The notes under the pieces: generated by a model
What the model was told of the DNA's origin: nothing
What the model saw: the letters and a program-made list of their open reading frames with translations, nothing else
Database searches by the model: none
Assembly (NCBI GenBank): GCA_020086605.1
Contig: JACBWW010000021.1
Location: 776,209-840,208, forward strand
Source: Lanius collurio
Lineage: Eukaryota; Chordata; Aves; Passeriformes; Laniidae
Length of the DNA stretch: 64,000 bases
Reading direction: 5' to 3'
Shown here: in pieces, positions 26,057-38,000 of the stretch
Layout of the letters: each line of letters begins with the position of its first letter
Numbering within the stretch: the stretch's first letter is position 1
Position numbers and translations under genes: made by a program

Positions 26057-26253
26057 TCAAGTGCCCGATGACCCAACCCTGGAGGAGTTGTCCCCTCGTG
26101 TCCCCAGAGCCGTGTTTGTGAAGCAGGACAATGGGGGCAGCGCCTCGGTCATCCCCGTGTCCTCCAGCCGAGGGCCACCGGGCGAGGAAGAAAAAGAAGA
26201 AGCTCCAAATTCTCCTGACTTGAATACCTGCAGTGCTACGTACAGCAATTTAG
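26057..26253 (+). CDS. PEAK1: PEAK1 coding exon 2 (residues 1053-1119)
   Basis: This small exon follows acceptor TTTGTTTCAG (AG at 26055-26056) and ends at donor TTAG|GTGAGT. The T at 26057 completes the Ser codon begun in exon 1. The frame then reads QVPDD... and ends CSATYSNL plus the first base of Gly 1119. Conservation to mammalian PEAK1 is weak in the middle and strong at the end, where Tyr 1115 lies in YSNL, a YxN-type motif that can bind a Grb2 SH2 domain when phosphorylated. The middle is a low-complexity stretch rich in Glu and Lys. The acceptor is one of two nearby CAGs (another at 26031-26033), but only 26056/57 keeps the frame. Confidence 0.93.
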
Positions 26254-27437
26254 GTGAGTGAACTCTCACAGGAAAACACACCAAGTGGATCAGATCTTGG
26301 ATCTTTCCAGGGTGTGAGGAGGCTTTTCTTCTGAACAGCTCAATACATCTTCATAAGGGTAGCTTTTAATGCTTGTTTAATATTGATTTATATAAAATAA
26401 AGATATATTGTCTCATTCAGAGATGACAACCAAGAAAGTGAAGATTCAACAAACTCAAAGGTTTGTTTTTGTGTCATTTAGAACAGTCTTTTAATTTCCC
26501 ATAGTGATAAACATCTCAAATGATTTTTAAAAGAAACAAACATTGTTTTATCTCTTTAGAGAAATTTTTGTCAAAGAGGTTTAAAATACAGAGCAAGCTA
26601 CCTCATTTCTTTAGAATAAATAGAATTCAATATTTTTCTAAACTTCAACAAAAGATAGGACTTGTTATTTTAGAGTATCAATAACTGCTAAAATATTTGT
26701 ACCCATCTTTTGTTGGATGAAACTGTTCTTATCCTAGTCTGAGAGTTTACTTTTGCTCCTTCCCAATGAGATATGAATGTCCTGAAGGTACTATTTAATG
26801 ATTACCGAATTCCTGCCTCATTAAAGAGATACATGGATGCAGGGCTTCTCTGGAAGATAAGGGAGCAAGACAAAGCAGCACCTCCCTATGTACAGAATCA
26901 ACATTATCAGCTTAATTTTCTGAAGCATTTCAATTTGAAGTAGTGTGAATTCAGGGATACCTAGCCAGGTCTTCTAGAACAACGAAATCTCTCATTTGTT
27001 TATATTCCAGGATATCCGAATACACGTTTTGTGGTAACATCCCAATCCTGTAAACACACCAACTTATTAAGCATTTGGCCAAGAGTAAACTGGTTGTGTT
27101 GAGATGGCTCACGAGTACAAGGGGTTGTTTAGCATGTCCACGCAGGTTTCAGGGATCAAGGACTAAATTTGAAACCCTCAGGTGCATACATTCCTTAGGC
27201 ATTCAGTGAGAGTGTTGCATTTTTTTGCTTAAATGTGAATTAGTGGCAAGCTTATTAGTGCATTCTGCTATTAAAACATTAATTAGGTATTGTTTATAAA
27301 GCAAAAGGAGGAAAAATATCCCGTCCAAGTGTGATGCTAATATCTACCAAGAAACTCTTCCTCTAAGAAGGAAAACTAAAATCTGTATCTTTATGGTGAA
27401 TTACTCATAGAGCTAATGAATTACTTTCAATTTAGTG

Positions 27438-27451
27438 ATATATATATATAT
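27438..27451. repeat. Short (AT)n repeat
   Basis: Seven AT units followed by TCTATATTTG, just upstream of the CR1 relic in intron 2. Confidence 0.85.
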
Positions 27452-27554
27452 CTATATTTGCTGTATTTAGAAGATAGCAATTTTGCAGACAGAATCCAGG
27501 CAGTTAAGGTCTAGATACACCAGAACTACTTCTACCATATTTATCCCATGCAGC

Positions 27555-27720
27555 AAAGTACCATTAAGCACTGGAACAGGTTGCCCAGAGAAGTTCTGGA
27601 ATCTCTGTCGGTGGAAATACGGCCTGACTGGAGATGATCTGGACAACGTGCTCCAGCTGACACTGCCTGACCATCTCAAGAGATCCCTTCCATCAGTCCT
27701 GGCCCATGTTAGTGCTGTTC
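27555..27720 (+). mobile_element. CR1 LINE 3'-end relic
   Basis: Resembles the CR1 3' region. CATTAAGCACTGGAACAGG, TTGCCCAGAGAAG and a GGTGGAAATA stretch are followed by GATGATCTGGACAAC and CATCTCAAGAGATCCCTTCC, in the + orientation. It is diverged, truncated at its 5' end, and lacks a clear terminal octamer repeat. CR1 is the main LINE of birds and reptiles, which supports the avian reading. The 5' edge may extend back to about 27490. Confidence 0.75.
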
Positions 27721-28213
27721 CTAAGTTTGAATGTTCCTTTTTAAAACCATAAAAGTCAACTGCTTAGCACTTTATTCAAATTCTTCTCCTCATGCTTGGT
27801 TCACTTGGAGCTTTGTTGTCTCCAAAGAAACCTTTTGGTATGAAGGAGTTAAGTTAGCTCTAGGGCTTGCCTGGCTCTGGCTGGGAGAGCTGCCTGTTGG
27901 TAGGAGCAATGCTTCCCTAAATGGCACTGAGCTCCCTGGCTGCCCTTCAAAGGCTTTCTGCTTTATTCAAGCAACCTCTTTCTAATTCAGATGGCAACAG
28001 AGAGATTTCTAGGTAGGGACAGTGAACAATTCCTACTTGTTTTCCCATCTTGTATCACCTAGGCAGCAAAAATCTTATCTTTTGTAGAATTAACAAATAC
28101 TGGTATGTGAAACTGGAAGAAAGGATAATATGAGAAGTTACATCACATTTGACTCTTGCCTCAGCTGCAATTAGAGCTACATGTTACAGTTTGTAGTTTG
28201 TAAAATACATCAT

Positions 28214-28252
28214 GTGAACATCTCAATTCGCAGCATAATGCATGATGTTCAC
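28214..28252. repeat. 9-bp inverted repeat
   Basis: GTGAACATC at 28214-28222 and GATGTTCAC at 28244-28252 form a perfect inverted pair around a 21-base loop. It could be a cruciform or a paired factor site. No other evidence is visible. Confidence 0.6.
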
Positions 28253-29249
28253 TTTTTAAACTAATCTGATACATATTCTATGGTTTTTATTAAAAAGCAG
28301 ATCATATGTCTCTACTTCGATAAATGTCTAATCTTCAGTTCTGACATGTCATGTGAAATGTCATGAACAGAAATAACTGCAAGCCTTGGTAAATTTTCAT
28401 CTGCAGTCAGGTAATAGTTTATATCAGGTACTACCTTCAAATATATTTGGTTTGGCCTTCCAAGAGACAAGCTTTACAAAACAGAGGGTTCTCCTCCAGG
28501 AATCAGTTACAGCATTAAAGTGTTGTGGCTTTTATGAGTTCCCCCCATGATAAGGTATGTTCCTGGCTGTAGAAATAGGAGGAAACTTCAATAGGAGGAG
28601 AGTGGTTCTTGACTGCCATGGTCACAGTCAAGCCCTGGTGCCCACAGTTTAAGAAGAATGTTTTACAAATTGTACAGGCTCTAAAGAAAAGCTTGGCAAA
28701 TGCCTGCTATTGTGGCAAGCACTTCATAGGGACTAATTCAGAATCTGAATAAGTTCAGTTAATCCAAGTAAGAGTCTGGCATCATCATGGTGTGGGTGCT
28801 CATGTGGTGAGCAGAACTGTGATGAGGGATACTTCTGCTATCAACTATTTAACAAACTCCAGAGGCTGCCACTTGAATCAAGATGAAGAAACAAATGTTC
28901 AAATGTGTAAGGTAGGCCCTGGATGTTTCTTTTGTAAGGGGTTCCTTTATTGTTACAGAAATTAATTCAGGTAAGCCCTGTAGCTGATGATAAGGAAGAC
29001 AATTGACCAGATAATGAAAAGCCTTTCCCTTACAAATCCTCAAATTGTTCTGTCTTTGTCTGAATTTGTTGGGGAAATTGACTTGATTGAATTTGCATGG
29101 CTGTTAGTAGATTAAGGTATTCTCAATGTACTCAGGATAGTATTTTTGCAATTGAAAAAAGAATAGGGTATTTCATTATCAGCTAAATGATAATTTACAC
29201 CTTTACACCTAAAGAAATGTGAAAAAAGGAGGCTGTTTCTAGGCTTTGT

Positions 29250-29470
29250 GATTGCTGACATTGGAAAACAATCCTAATCATAGCATCTGCCATGGCATTA
29301 CCTCAGTCAGTTAGACCAGGGCAGTAAAGAGTGCTTTAGCCAGGCTGTAAATAAGGTAATGAGCTCATTGTTGGGTAAAACTGACAGTTCAGTGATAGAC
29401 AGTGATTATAGTGTCAGTCTGGTGCATTTTGTATAATATATAATTACACAGGTAATGTCTTTAACGTGGT
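29250..29470. promoter_or_regulatory. Conserved-looking non-coding block
   Basis: Non-repetitive block with a 12-base palindrome AATGAGCTCATT (29358-29369), GTAAATAAGG (forkhead-like) and repeated GTCAG/CTGACAG cores. Later TATAATATATAATTACAC resembles MEF2/homeodomain sites. Composition suggests an intronic enhancer, with no alignment to prove it. Confidence 0.25.
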
Positions 29471-32059
29471 ATAATGGAGGGTGGGCAGCAAGACCTGACA
29501 AGTCACCAAGCAAACAGGGTGAAGCTTCTCTTTCCTGCATCTTACAAGAAACCTGTGCCCAGTCTCAAATTATTGCTGAGACACTGGAGGTGCATTGCCA
29601 ATGTTACTTAACAGATGTTAGCTTTCCTTTCTGTAACATGTGTCATCATTCTGATAAGATTTTTATATATTAAATTAACAACAAATGTGTAAACAATGCT
29701 GGATTTAATGCAAATCTGTGTACAGGACAATTTTATAGAATAGTGGTGTACATGGACTTGGAATTGGGGCTGTGAAGCATGCTGGTAGCTTTTGCAGTGG
29801 TTGGAAGGTACTTGAGGCATTTGTGGGTTTTTTTCATGGTTTGGTTATTTTTATCAGCCAGGATAAGTGTTTATTAAGGAGTGATGTCAGATTTGATAGT
29901 TTCAGCATCTAACATAAATAGGCTGCAATGCAAAGTCTGATGATAAATCAGTTACCCAGAAAAATTAAATTTAAATGCCTTTCTCAAAGGTCTTTCAGCG
30001 TTTCAGAACTCTGCACGGTGCCTGGGGACTTAAGCATTAATATTTAAATAGAGTAGTGAGATTCTATAATGGAAGATCTTATTGAACTGTAGAATTATTT
30101 AAAGCTCTCTAGAAATCTGCTATCTGTAAAAAGTTAATTTTTTTCTGTCACTAAGCAGTCTGGAATCCACTTCAAAGATCTCTTAAAGTGGTACCCTAAT
30201 ATTGTCCCTGTTCTTCCTTTTCATTTTGCCTCCCAAGAGTGTGGCTCAGGCTGAACTTGCAGGGTTGGAGAGTCTGTGCAGTAGTTAAGGAAATGAAGGT
30301 TTTAAGCATGCAAGAGGAGAAGGAAAGGATAGGTAAGAAAAACAAATAAATGCTCTGCCAGTGTTTCTGTGCAAAAGGACATTCTTGTGCCTTTGACAGG
30401 GACAACATTTAAGACAACCTTTTTCTTGCTAGGCAATGAATTTATAAAAATTTGCCCCGTAGTTTCCTGCCATGCTTGGAGAAAGCTGAGCTGGAAAGAC
30501 AGGCCCAATGGCTATGAAAGAAATGTACAGTATTAAGAACTCAGTATAGAAACAGTGCAGACACAAAACTTTTCAACTGTGTAATACAGATGGTTAGATT
30601 TCAATATGGAAAACTTGTTCTTGTGGGAAGAAACTATACTGTAACATAGCAGGTTATACAAACTCATTTTTCTCAGCTGAGAACACTTGAAACACTAACT
30701 ACAGAATGACTTGTACATTCAGTTCTCTGGATCCTGCCACCCCTCCAGACATCTGAAAAAACAACTTCTGGTTATGAAAACCTTCTCCAATTCTGCGTGG
30801 ATGTCATAGTGCCAGTAGCTATGCAAAAGCAACAGTGGTTGCAGTCTCAACACTCTCCTCTGTGTGGATGGCTTTTGAAGGACAGAGCCATTAAAGCAGA
30901 CAGAAAATAAGAGAATTGAGCAGTAACACTGTTTTAAATATTACCTTTCTTGGAGAGGGTTTCTGCTGGTGCTCGGGATGTTCATCTTGCTCTCATTTGT
31001 TTCTTTGTTTCCCTCTAGTACCTGTGAATCCCTGGGTTAGCAAGTCCCACAAGCAAGGCACGTTAGCAAACTGCCTCCTGAACAGTGTCTCTGTCAAACC
31101 CCAGCAGTCAGGCTGTCTTAGCAGAGTGGGGAAAAGAGGGTGAGGAGGAGAAAACAGGCAAGTGATCTTTAGCACAGAGTGTTGCTGGGGAGAAGTACAT
31201 AGGTCACAGATTTTGTAAGAGTGAGCAGTTGTGGAAGAGGACACGTTTGGATGTGTAAGACAATTGCATACAAAGGAGAAGTGGACTTGTCTCAGGATTA
31301 AGGAAAAGGCATCTGGATGTGTGTCTGGCATGCAGACATCAATTCTGCTTTTGACTTGGAATCATACCACACTCCACCTCTGCAAAAGGAACCTCCGTGA
31401 CAGAGTTCCTGTAGTGCCCCCCTGGCACCAGAATTTGATGCTGCAGCACAGCAAACACTTGCTGCAATACAAAGGAGCAGTAGGGCCCCCTGAGTCCCCC
31501 AAGAGTCACATTTTTTCAGCAACCTTTACAACAATTCAGTCTTTCCTGAATATCAGGTATGTACAAAACTAATAGAATTTCCTGCTCAAAACTTGTTTTT
31601 TTTAAATGTTGGAATAGCCTGGCTTATCATTAAATCCATAAGGCTCTTCTGAGGGTTTCTGGAGCTTAAACAAAATATAGGGATAGAACTTTCATTTAAG
31701 ATGTTGTCTCCTTGGAATGATTGAAAAGAGAATGATTTTTAAGAAAGCAGGGTGCAAGGCTGTTCTGTTTGTGGATACATATAAAAATACGATCCTCTCT
31801 GATCTTCTGAAAGTAGAAAGTGTATTTCAGCATTCTAACCCTGCCTTCCAGGGTTTGGCACATCCTGGCCATGTGGATTTTGGGTTCTGTAGTATTCATA
31901 AAAACTGTAACAAGATATCTTAAAATGCCAAGGAAGCTAATATTTTTTTCTTTTTGCAAAATGCAAAGTAATTAATTATTAATTATGAATTGAAGTGATG
32001 TAATTCAGATCTGAATCTTAGATCCCCCTATTCTGGTTCAGCATTCCTGTTTAGTCCTC

Positions 32060-32142
32060 TCTTTACAAGGATTTGGTGGGCTTAGAGTGTTAACAGTTGG
32101 ACTCTGATCTAAAGGTCTTTTCAGCCTAAATGATTTTATGAT
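32060..32142 (+). mobile_element. CR1 LINE 3'-end relic (short)
   Basis: CAGTTGGACTCTGATCTAAA, GGTCTTTTCAGCC, TAAATGATTTTATGATTC. This is the standard 3' end of an avian CR1, including a degraded copy of the terminal ATTCTATG-type repeat, in + orientation. Only the last 80-100 bases are recognisable. Confidence 0.8.
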
Positions 32143-33463
32143 TCAGCACGGTATAGTCTAATAGTTACAGTGTCTGTTCCCTCACTAGAAAAGATGCTCA
32201 GCTGCAAATATTCAGAGCATCCATTTCAGGTCTGCTGTTTTCAACTGTCAGAGTTGGCTTCCTACCTTACTGTGGTAGTCAGTGAACCTCCCAGGAGTAG
32301 TAGGAAGCTAATAAAAGAATGTCTTTGAAAATAGCAGTTGATTATTAAGGGTGGAAAGATCTCATTTTGATATGAGTAACAACAGTTGAATTGTCCCAGA
32401 GCAGCAAGCTGGTCATTTGTATTGTGTGTTTATTAGTTTTTATTCTCCATTATATTATTGACATTTATTTATTCAGCATTTCCAAGGACTCTGGCATTTA
32501 TAAAACATAACTGCTCTCTATAAAAGCCATCCAAAACACATGACAGGAAGTTTATCTTCCCTGGATTCACACAGATGTCTGAAACTAGAAATTCCATGCT
32601 TGTGTGTATGTAACTTGCCATTTGGAAACTTTCAAGTTCTGGTTATATATGAATGTAATAACTAGGTCTGGTTATCTCTGAATGTAATCTTGCCAACAAA
32701 GGTACTCATGGCAAGTAAGAAAGGGAAATGCATTAGAGAAGTTACAGTCAGGGGGAGGGCATGTGAGTTTTAATAGGTAGAAACTCTTGCTGTCAAAATA
32801 TGATTCTACTCTTGATGGCAACACACTTGTCAACTTGAGGGAAAGTTGGCTTAACTTCCTTGATTTCACTGTGTCAATCTGCTGGGGCAGTCCTGACTCC
32901 CTGATGTGACCACCATCTAATCTGTGTTATTTGTGTCTGGCAGTTTCTGGGTTCCCTTCTGAAACAGGATTTTCAGCCTGTCTCGTGCATTTCCCAATTG
33001 TTTTATGGACTATCATCCACCCTTAGTTTTAGCACATTTGAATAGAAAGTAAGGAATAATATTACAGTTGACTGCAGAAGAAATTATAGGACGCTGGGTG
33101 TAATTGCTGAAACTGGACTTAGCCAAAGTGTCAAATTGAGGTTTGGTTTTTGCTTGCAGTTCTTGTCATTGATCTGATAGGGTGTAAAATGGCAGCCTTG
33201 CTAGTACTGAAACTGATTTCAATATATATGCCAAGGTCAGATCAAGACTGGCTGGATGTAATTAGATATATGTGATGCTGATTTGGTAATTTACTTTCTA
33301 ATTAGTTCATCTTTTCATATACGTATCTAGGGTTTTTTGAAATGTTGGGGAGGTCCTAATCAGGGTTTTGGGGGTTTTTTGCCTTAAACTTCTTTGCAGA
33401 GTGCAGACAGGAATGGCACATAAAAGTACTTTAATCTTCCCTTACTATTATCTTTATCCACAG

Positions 33464-34212
33464 GACAGTCCAGAGCAGCCATGATCCCTCCAAAACAGCC
33501 AAGGCAACCCAAGGGAGCTTTGGATGATGCCATTGCCTTTGGAGGACTGGCAGACCAGGAGACAGTGAACAACTTGCAGCCAACACCACCTCCACTACCA
33601 AAGAAAACAATTTTGAGAGCTAACACAGAGCCAACTCCCCGAGATCTCCAGAAGCAAGCTCTGGAGAACAACCTGTGCATCATGGCCAATCCCACCTATG
33701 ACATTGACACCAACTGGGAAGCAAGCAGTGCCTGCTCTTCAGTCAGCCTGGAGCTCAAGGTCCTGGACAACGAGTCAGGAGATTCCTTGGACAGGCCGAC
33801 AGAGAAACTAAGGGCAGCCACCTCAGCAACTAACAGTATTTCCAGCCTAACCACTATCAGTATTAAGGACCGGTGTTCCAACAGCATGGAGTCCCTGACA
33901 GGGAGGCGCCTCTCGCAGCCCAAGCAGGGCCGAGGCATCCAGAAGCCGCAGAGACAAGCACTTTATCGAGGCATCGAAAACAGAGAGGAGGTGGTGGGGA
34001 AGATCCGGAGCCTTCACGCTGATTCGCTGAAGAAGCTGGCACTTAAATGTGAAGACCTGTTCATGGCGGGGCAGAAGGACCAGCTGCGCTTCGGGGTGGA
34101 CAGCTGGTCGGATTTCAGGCTCACCAGTGACAAGCCGTGCTGCGAGGCGGGCGATGCCGTTTACTACCCCGCGTCCTACGCAAAAGATCCTCTCAACAAT
34201 TATGCAGTCAAG
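33464..34212 (+). CDS. PEAK1: PEAK1 coding exon 3 (residues 1119-1368)
   Basis: The acceptor is TTTATCCACAG (AG at 33462-33463) and the donor AAG|GTAAGA. The exon encodes QSRAAMIPPKQPRQPKG, then an SH3 ligand PPPLPKK at about residues 1160-1166 (a Crk-type PxxPxK site). RANTEP follows (Thr 1173). NPTY at 1194-1197 is the NPxY motif that corresponds to the reported Shc1 PTB site (human Y1188). The second half is nearly invariant against mammals: QKPQRQALYRG, then the start of the helical dimerisation (SHED) segment (EEVVGKIRSLHADSLKKL), and the beginning of the kinase-like N-lobe (KDQLRFGVDSWSDF, DAVYYPASYAKDPLNNYAVK). The switch from variable linker to highly conserved sequence marks the domain edge. 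If intron 3 were retained the frame would run to TAG at 34330-34332. Confidence 0.96.
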
Positions 34213-34939
34213 GTAAGAAGGGGCTTGAGAAATGGTGATCTGAGGAATCTGGGACAAAATGTGACAACAGCCATACTCGGCACCACAGCCAGTAGTGACA
34301 GGGCCTACTGCTGGCAGATGTGTGAGAAGTAGGATTCCCAAGATACAAGCTCTTCCTTCTGTCAAGGCCTATGTGTGGCATTGGTATCTGCTGTTTAATT
34401 GCATATGTTTTTATTGCAGCTCCAAAATGATTGAAAGAAAATCAACACATCTTAGTCCTTATTATGGTCATTGCTTAATGATGTTTTGAAGGAAAAGCTG
34501 TATTATTTAATGTGCATCAGCAGTTTTTTGGAAACTCACAATAACAAAATTCTTTGATTCACTTGCATGTAGATTAAATTCAATCATCACTCCTAGTTAG
34601 GAAAGTTTTCCTAAAAAACGGAAAAGTTTTCCATTTTCAAAGCCATGTAATTTTAAATGTAAATTCTAGGGTAAATTCTTTCTGTTCCCATACAAGGTCT
34701 TAGATTTTCACCAGTGTTCATTACCAGCCTTTCAAAAGCTCTGCCTAGCCATCAGTGTTTGCCTTATAAATTCTTCAGCTAACACATTAAAGAAATAAGA
34801 TTTACTAGATTTACTGCTAATATATTAATGCCTAGCTGGCAGCTATCTCACCAGATATTGTTATTTCATGGACTTTTATATAGCTAGTTCTTTCTGAGTG
34901 CCATATCTCTGCATTTCTTAATGCTTATCTGGTAGGAAG

Positions 34940-35085
34940 ATAGTGAGGACAGCTGAGACTCATAGCACTGTCAGGCTTCCTGTGTGACCTTGAGTAAATC
35001 ACTGAACTTCTGACTCCTCCTTGTTGAAACTGAGATAAAACATTTATTGCCTGACAGATGTGTGAGGCCTGAGCTGTTATTCCTT
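34940..35085 (+). mobile_element. MIR-type SINE relic
   Basis: TGTGTGACCTTGAGTAAATC, ACTGAACTTCTGACTC and GAAACTGAGATAAAA match the familiar core and 3' part of MIR (the CTGTGTGACCTTGGGCAAGT core and what follows), in + orientation. MIR/CORE-SINE copies are ancient and sparse in birds, which fits the decay seen here. The edges are approximate. Confidence 0.7.
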
Positions 35086-38000
35086 ATAGCTGACATTCTC
35101 ACAAGGGTGGTGCTTTACAGGAACAAAATGTTGTTACCACTCCTGCATGACTGTTTTCAAGTAAGATATAAAAAACTGAAAGGTAGGATTGGTGCAGCTA
35201 ATATGTTTTTCTGAGACCTGAAAAGGTATCATTTTAATGCAGATTTCTGGGCCCAACCATTTCTATTTCATTAATTATTAAGGACTTCTTATTGGAAAAG
35301 ATGTGAAATGAAATATGGGTATCTTGGAGCTGCCATGTCCAGTGGCACAGAGCAGCCAAGGAAGAACCAGACCATGAATGTATTTGGCAATCAGCTCTGG
35401 TTCAGAAACAGCATCTGGCATTGCTCATTGCTGGCTTGGTGGGTTTTGCTTTATTACAATGATGCAAAATGGTTGCTTCTAGGGCCCAAAGTGGTATTTT
35501 CCTATATAGGCAGGTTTGAGTTATCACTAATGTGATACCTTTTTGCACATCACAGATGTGCCTTTAAAGTATTCCCTGACAGGCAAGACCTGTGTCATTA
35601 TTTTGTTATCTCTTGTCCTCCAAAATACATTTCCCTTGTAGAAAGGCAGAGAGAAGAAAGAACAGCAGTGTAACATGATCAAATATGTGCTAAATTTTTT
35701 TGTAATTTGGGTGTCTTAAAATAGTTCTCAGACTAACAAGGTTTATTGCATTGTAATAGATGTAAGTGAAGTATCCACAAAATATCCTTGAGCTGGAGGT
35801 CACCAGGAGCTGTTGTGCTGTTAAGATGAGAGGAAAAGTTCCTCTTGAAAATACCCCCCTGGCACTTAATGTGATAGAGAAAGGTGTTGGCCCCAAGTTG
35901 ATCTTTGACTTACAAGCCATCAGCCCAGGATCAGATTTGTCCACAAGCTCAGAGCACAGATTGCTGTTACATTACAGAGAGATTTGGGGAATTTAGCTTT
36001 AACAAATATGCTAGTTTTTACTAGCATGGGTGTTTTTCGTGTGAGCCAAATTACATAGTAATCTACCTTCAACAAATAACCTATGTCTTCTTGCTACTTT
36101 AAATCCCTCATCCCCAAAATAGGATGGAAAATGTAGTGAGATGAAAATTACTGGTGTGCCTACTGAATCCAAAATACTGTCTTCCTGTTATTTTGGATCA
36201 AGTCTTAGAAATACACTTTGAAAGTGTATATGAAGCCACATGTTTGGACAGTGTAAATTAATGTAGCTCTTTTGAGTTTTGTATAACTACCTAAGCTACA
36301 CCGGCTAACAATTCAGGCAGTTCTTAAGTTTTATGATTTTAATATTAGATCCGAGAAACAATGTCATAATGACATTTTTTTAATTATTATTCTCTTTGTA
36401 GAAAATTAGAGATTCACCCCCAAACAGTGCTAATAGTCTTGATACGTAAAATTGGTTTTTTAATATTCTATCTCCAAAAATAGAATTACAAAAACGCTGT
36501 TAAAGATTCAGCTTTGACCATTTGACTACTGCTGAATTTAATTTAGAACAATGAATGATTTGTGCAGGTGAATGTACCAGTGCACTTTTACATTCTGGTG
36601 GCTTCACCAGTAAAAGATGCTTTGATAAATTTGGTGGAGAACGAGCACAACTTGTTCTGTTGGAGTGGATGTAAGAGGAAACATTCATAGGGGTGTGTTG
36701 TTTCACAGCACTATATTATGCTTTTTGATTCAACTCTCACCTAATCTGCTAGTAAATACCCAGTGCAAAAATAGCTGCAGGAAGCTATGTGGAAATTATT
36801 GTGGCTGAAACATTAGAAATAAAACCAGTACACAAGTGGTGATCAGAAAAGTACTTTTTCAAATGGAAAAATATAAATTTCCTTTCAAGAAAGGTTTCCA
36901 CAAAATTCCAGACCCTGAGGTGTTTTTCTTTCACCTAAGTGCAGTACCACCTTCTAAGTAGTTGGTAGATCTGTGGCAATATGGATAAACATTCCCCTGA
37001 AACCACAGTCTTATCAGTAATTCCAAATATGTGGTGAAAAGGTTACACCAAAGTAATAGCAGCACAGAGCACCAACTCTTTGTACACAGCAGATTGGATG
37101 AGTTCTGTTCTCAGTGTCCTGACACAAACTGAATAAGGCACTGATATGGCAGGGACTTCTTTTATTAAAAAATAAATAAATAAATTAGATTACTCAGAAT
37201 GAATAACAGGCAAAATAACTGTGTCAGTGACATAAACTACTTCCACTTTCAGTATTAAACTCTCAAAGCAAACACTGTCCAGTATCACAGGCTGAATCAC
37301 AGAAGCCATGAGTCAGAGTCCACACAGAACAATAGCCATAAAACCCAGCTGGCTCTCTGGCCACAGGCACGTGTTGCAATGCTGGGCAGGTAGGGTAACA
37401 GCAATTGCAAAGGTACAAACAGCTCAAAAGGAGCAGTTCAAATTTACTGCTTTGATTGCTGCAGGGCAGCAGAAGTTCTCCTAGCAGTAAAACCTTAGGA
37501 TTCCTGGTAAGGCTCCTGTCCCAGGTATAAAACAGAGGAATGCAGAAGTAGGCAGCACTGGGCTGAACCTGGCTGGCAGTTTCGTACTGCAGCTGACAAT
37601 TATTTTCTAGTCATGTTTAGTTTGTCACAGTGTGCTAAGGTGGTTTTATTTGGTAATTTGGTTTCCTAGTGGAGCTTCCTGTCAGAAGTGTTATTAAAGG
37701 TTGTCCCAGAACTTCATGCTTCAGATCAAAACAAAGCAATGTACATGCAACTTCCAGCCCACTCCCAGTTCAGTCACAACAGAATAGAATTCTGTGTTTT
37801 GGCACCTCGTTAAAAAGTCAAAGCTGTATTCCAAGGTCAGATCAAGAAAATGAGGTCAATCAGAGATCAAACTGGCCTCCTTGGAAAACAAGGTTGTGCT
37901 AAGAACAAGCTATCAATTTGGGATTAGCAAGCTTTCATTCTACACAGAATTTCATTTGCAGTTGTCCCTCTGTGCAATACAACAAAGTGGCACAGATGGT

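Larger units (their letters stand above)
26254..33463 (+). other. PEAK1: PEAK1 intron 2 (between coding exons 2 and 3)
   Basis: GT-AG intron of 7210 bases. It holds a TA repeat at 27438-27451, two CR1 3'-end relics (27555 and 32060), an inverted repeat at 28214-28252 and a conserved-looking block near 29250-29470. No coding sequence is supported. ORFs such as 27483-27752 are made by the CR1 relic. Confidence 0.9.

Noticed and set aside
27483..27752. 89-codon ORF in intron 2
   Set aside because: Created by the CR1 3'-end relic, which is the non-coding end of the element.
33847..34365. 172-codon minus-strand ORF over PEAK1 exon 3
   Set aside because: Antisense shadow of a conserved coding exon.
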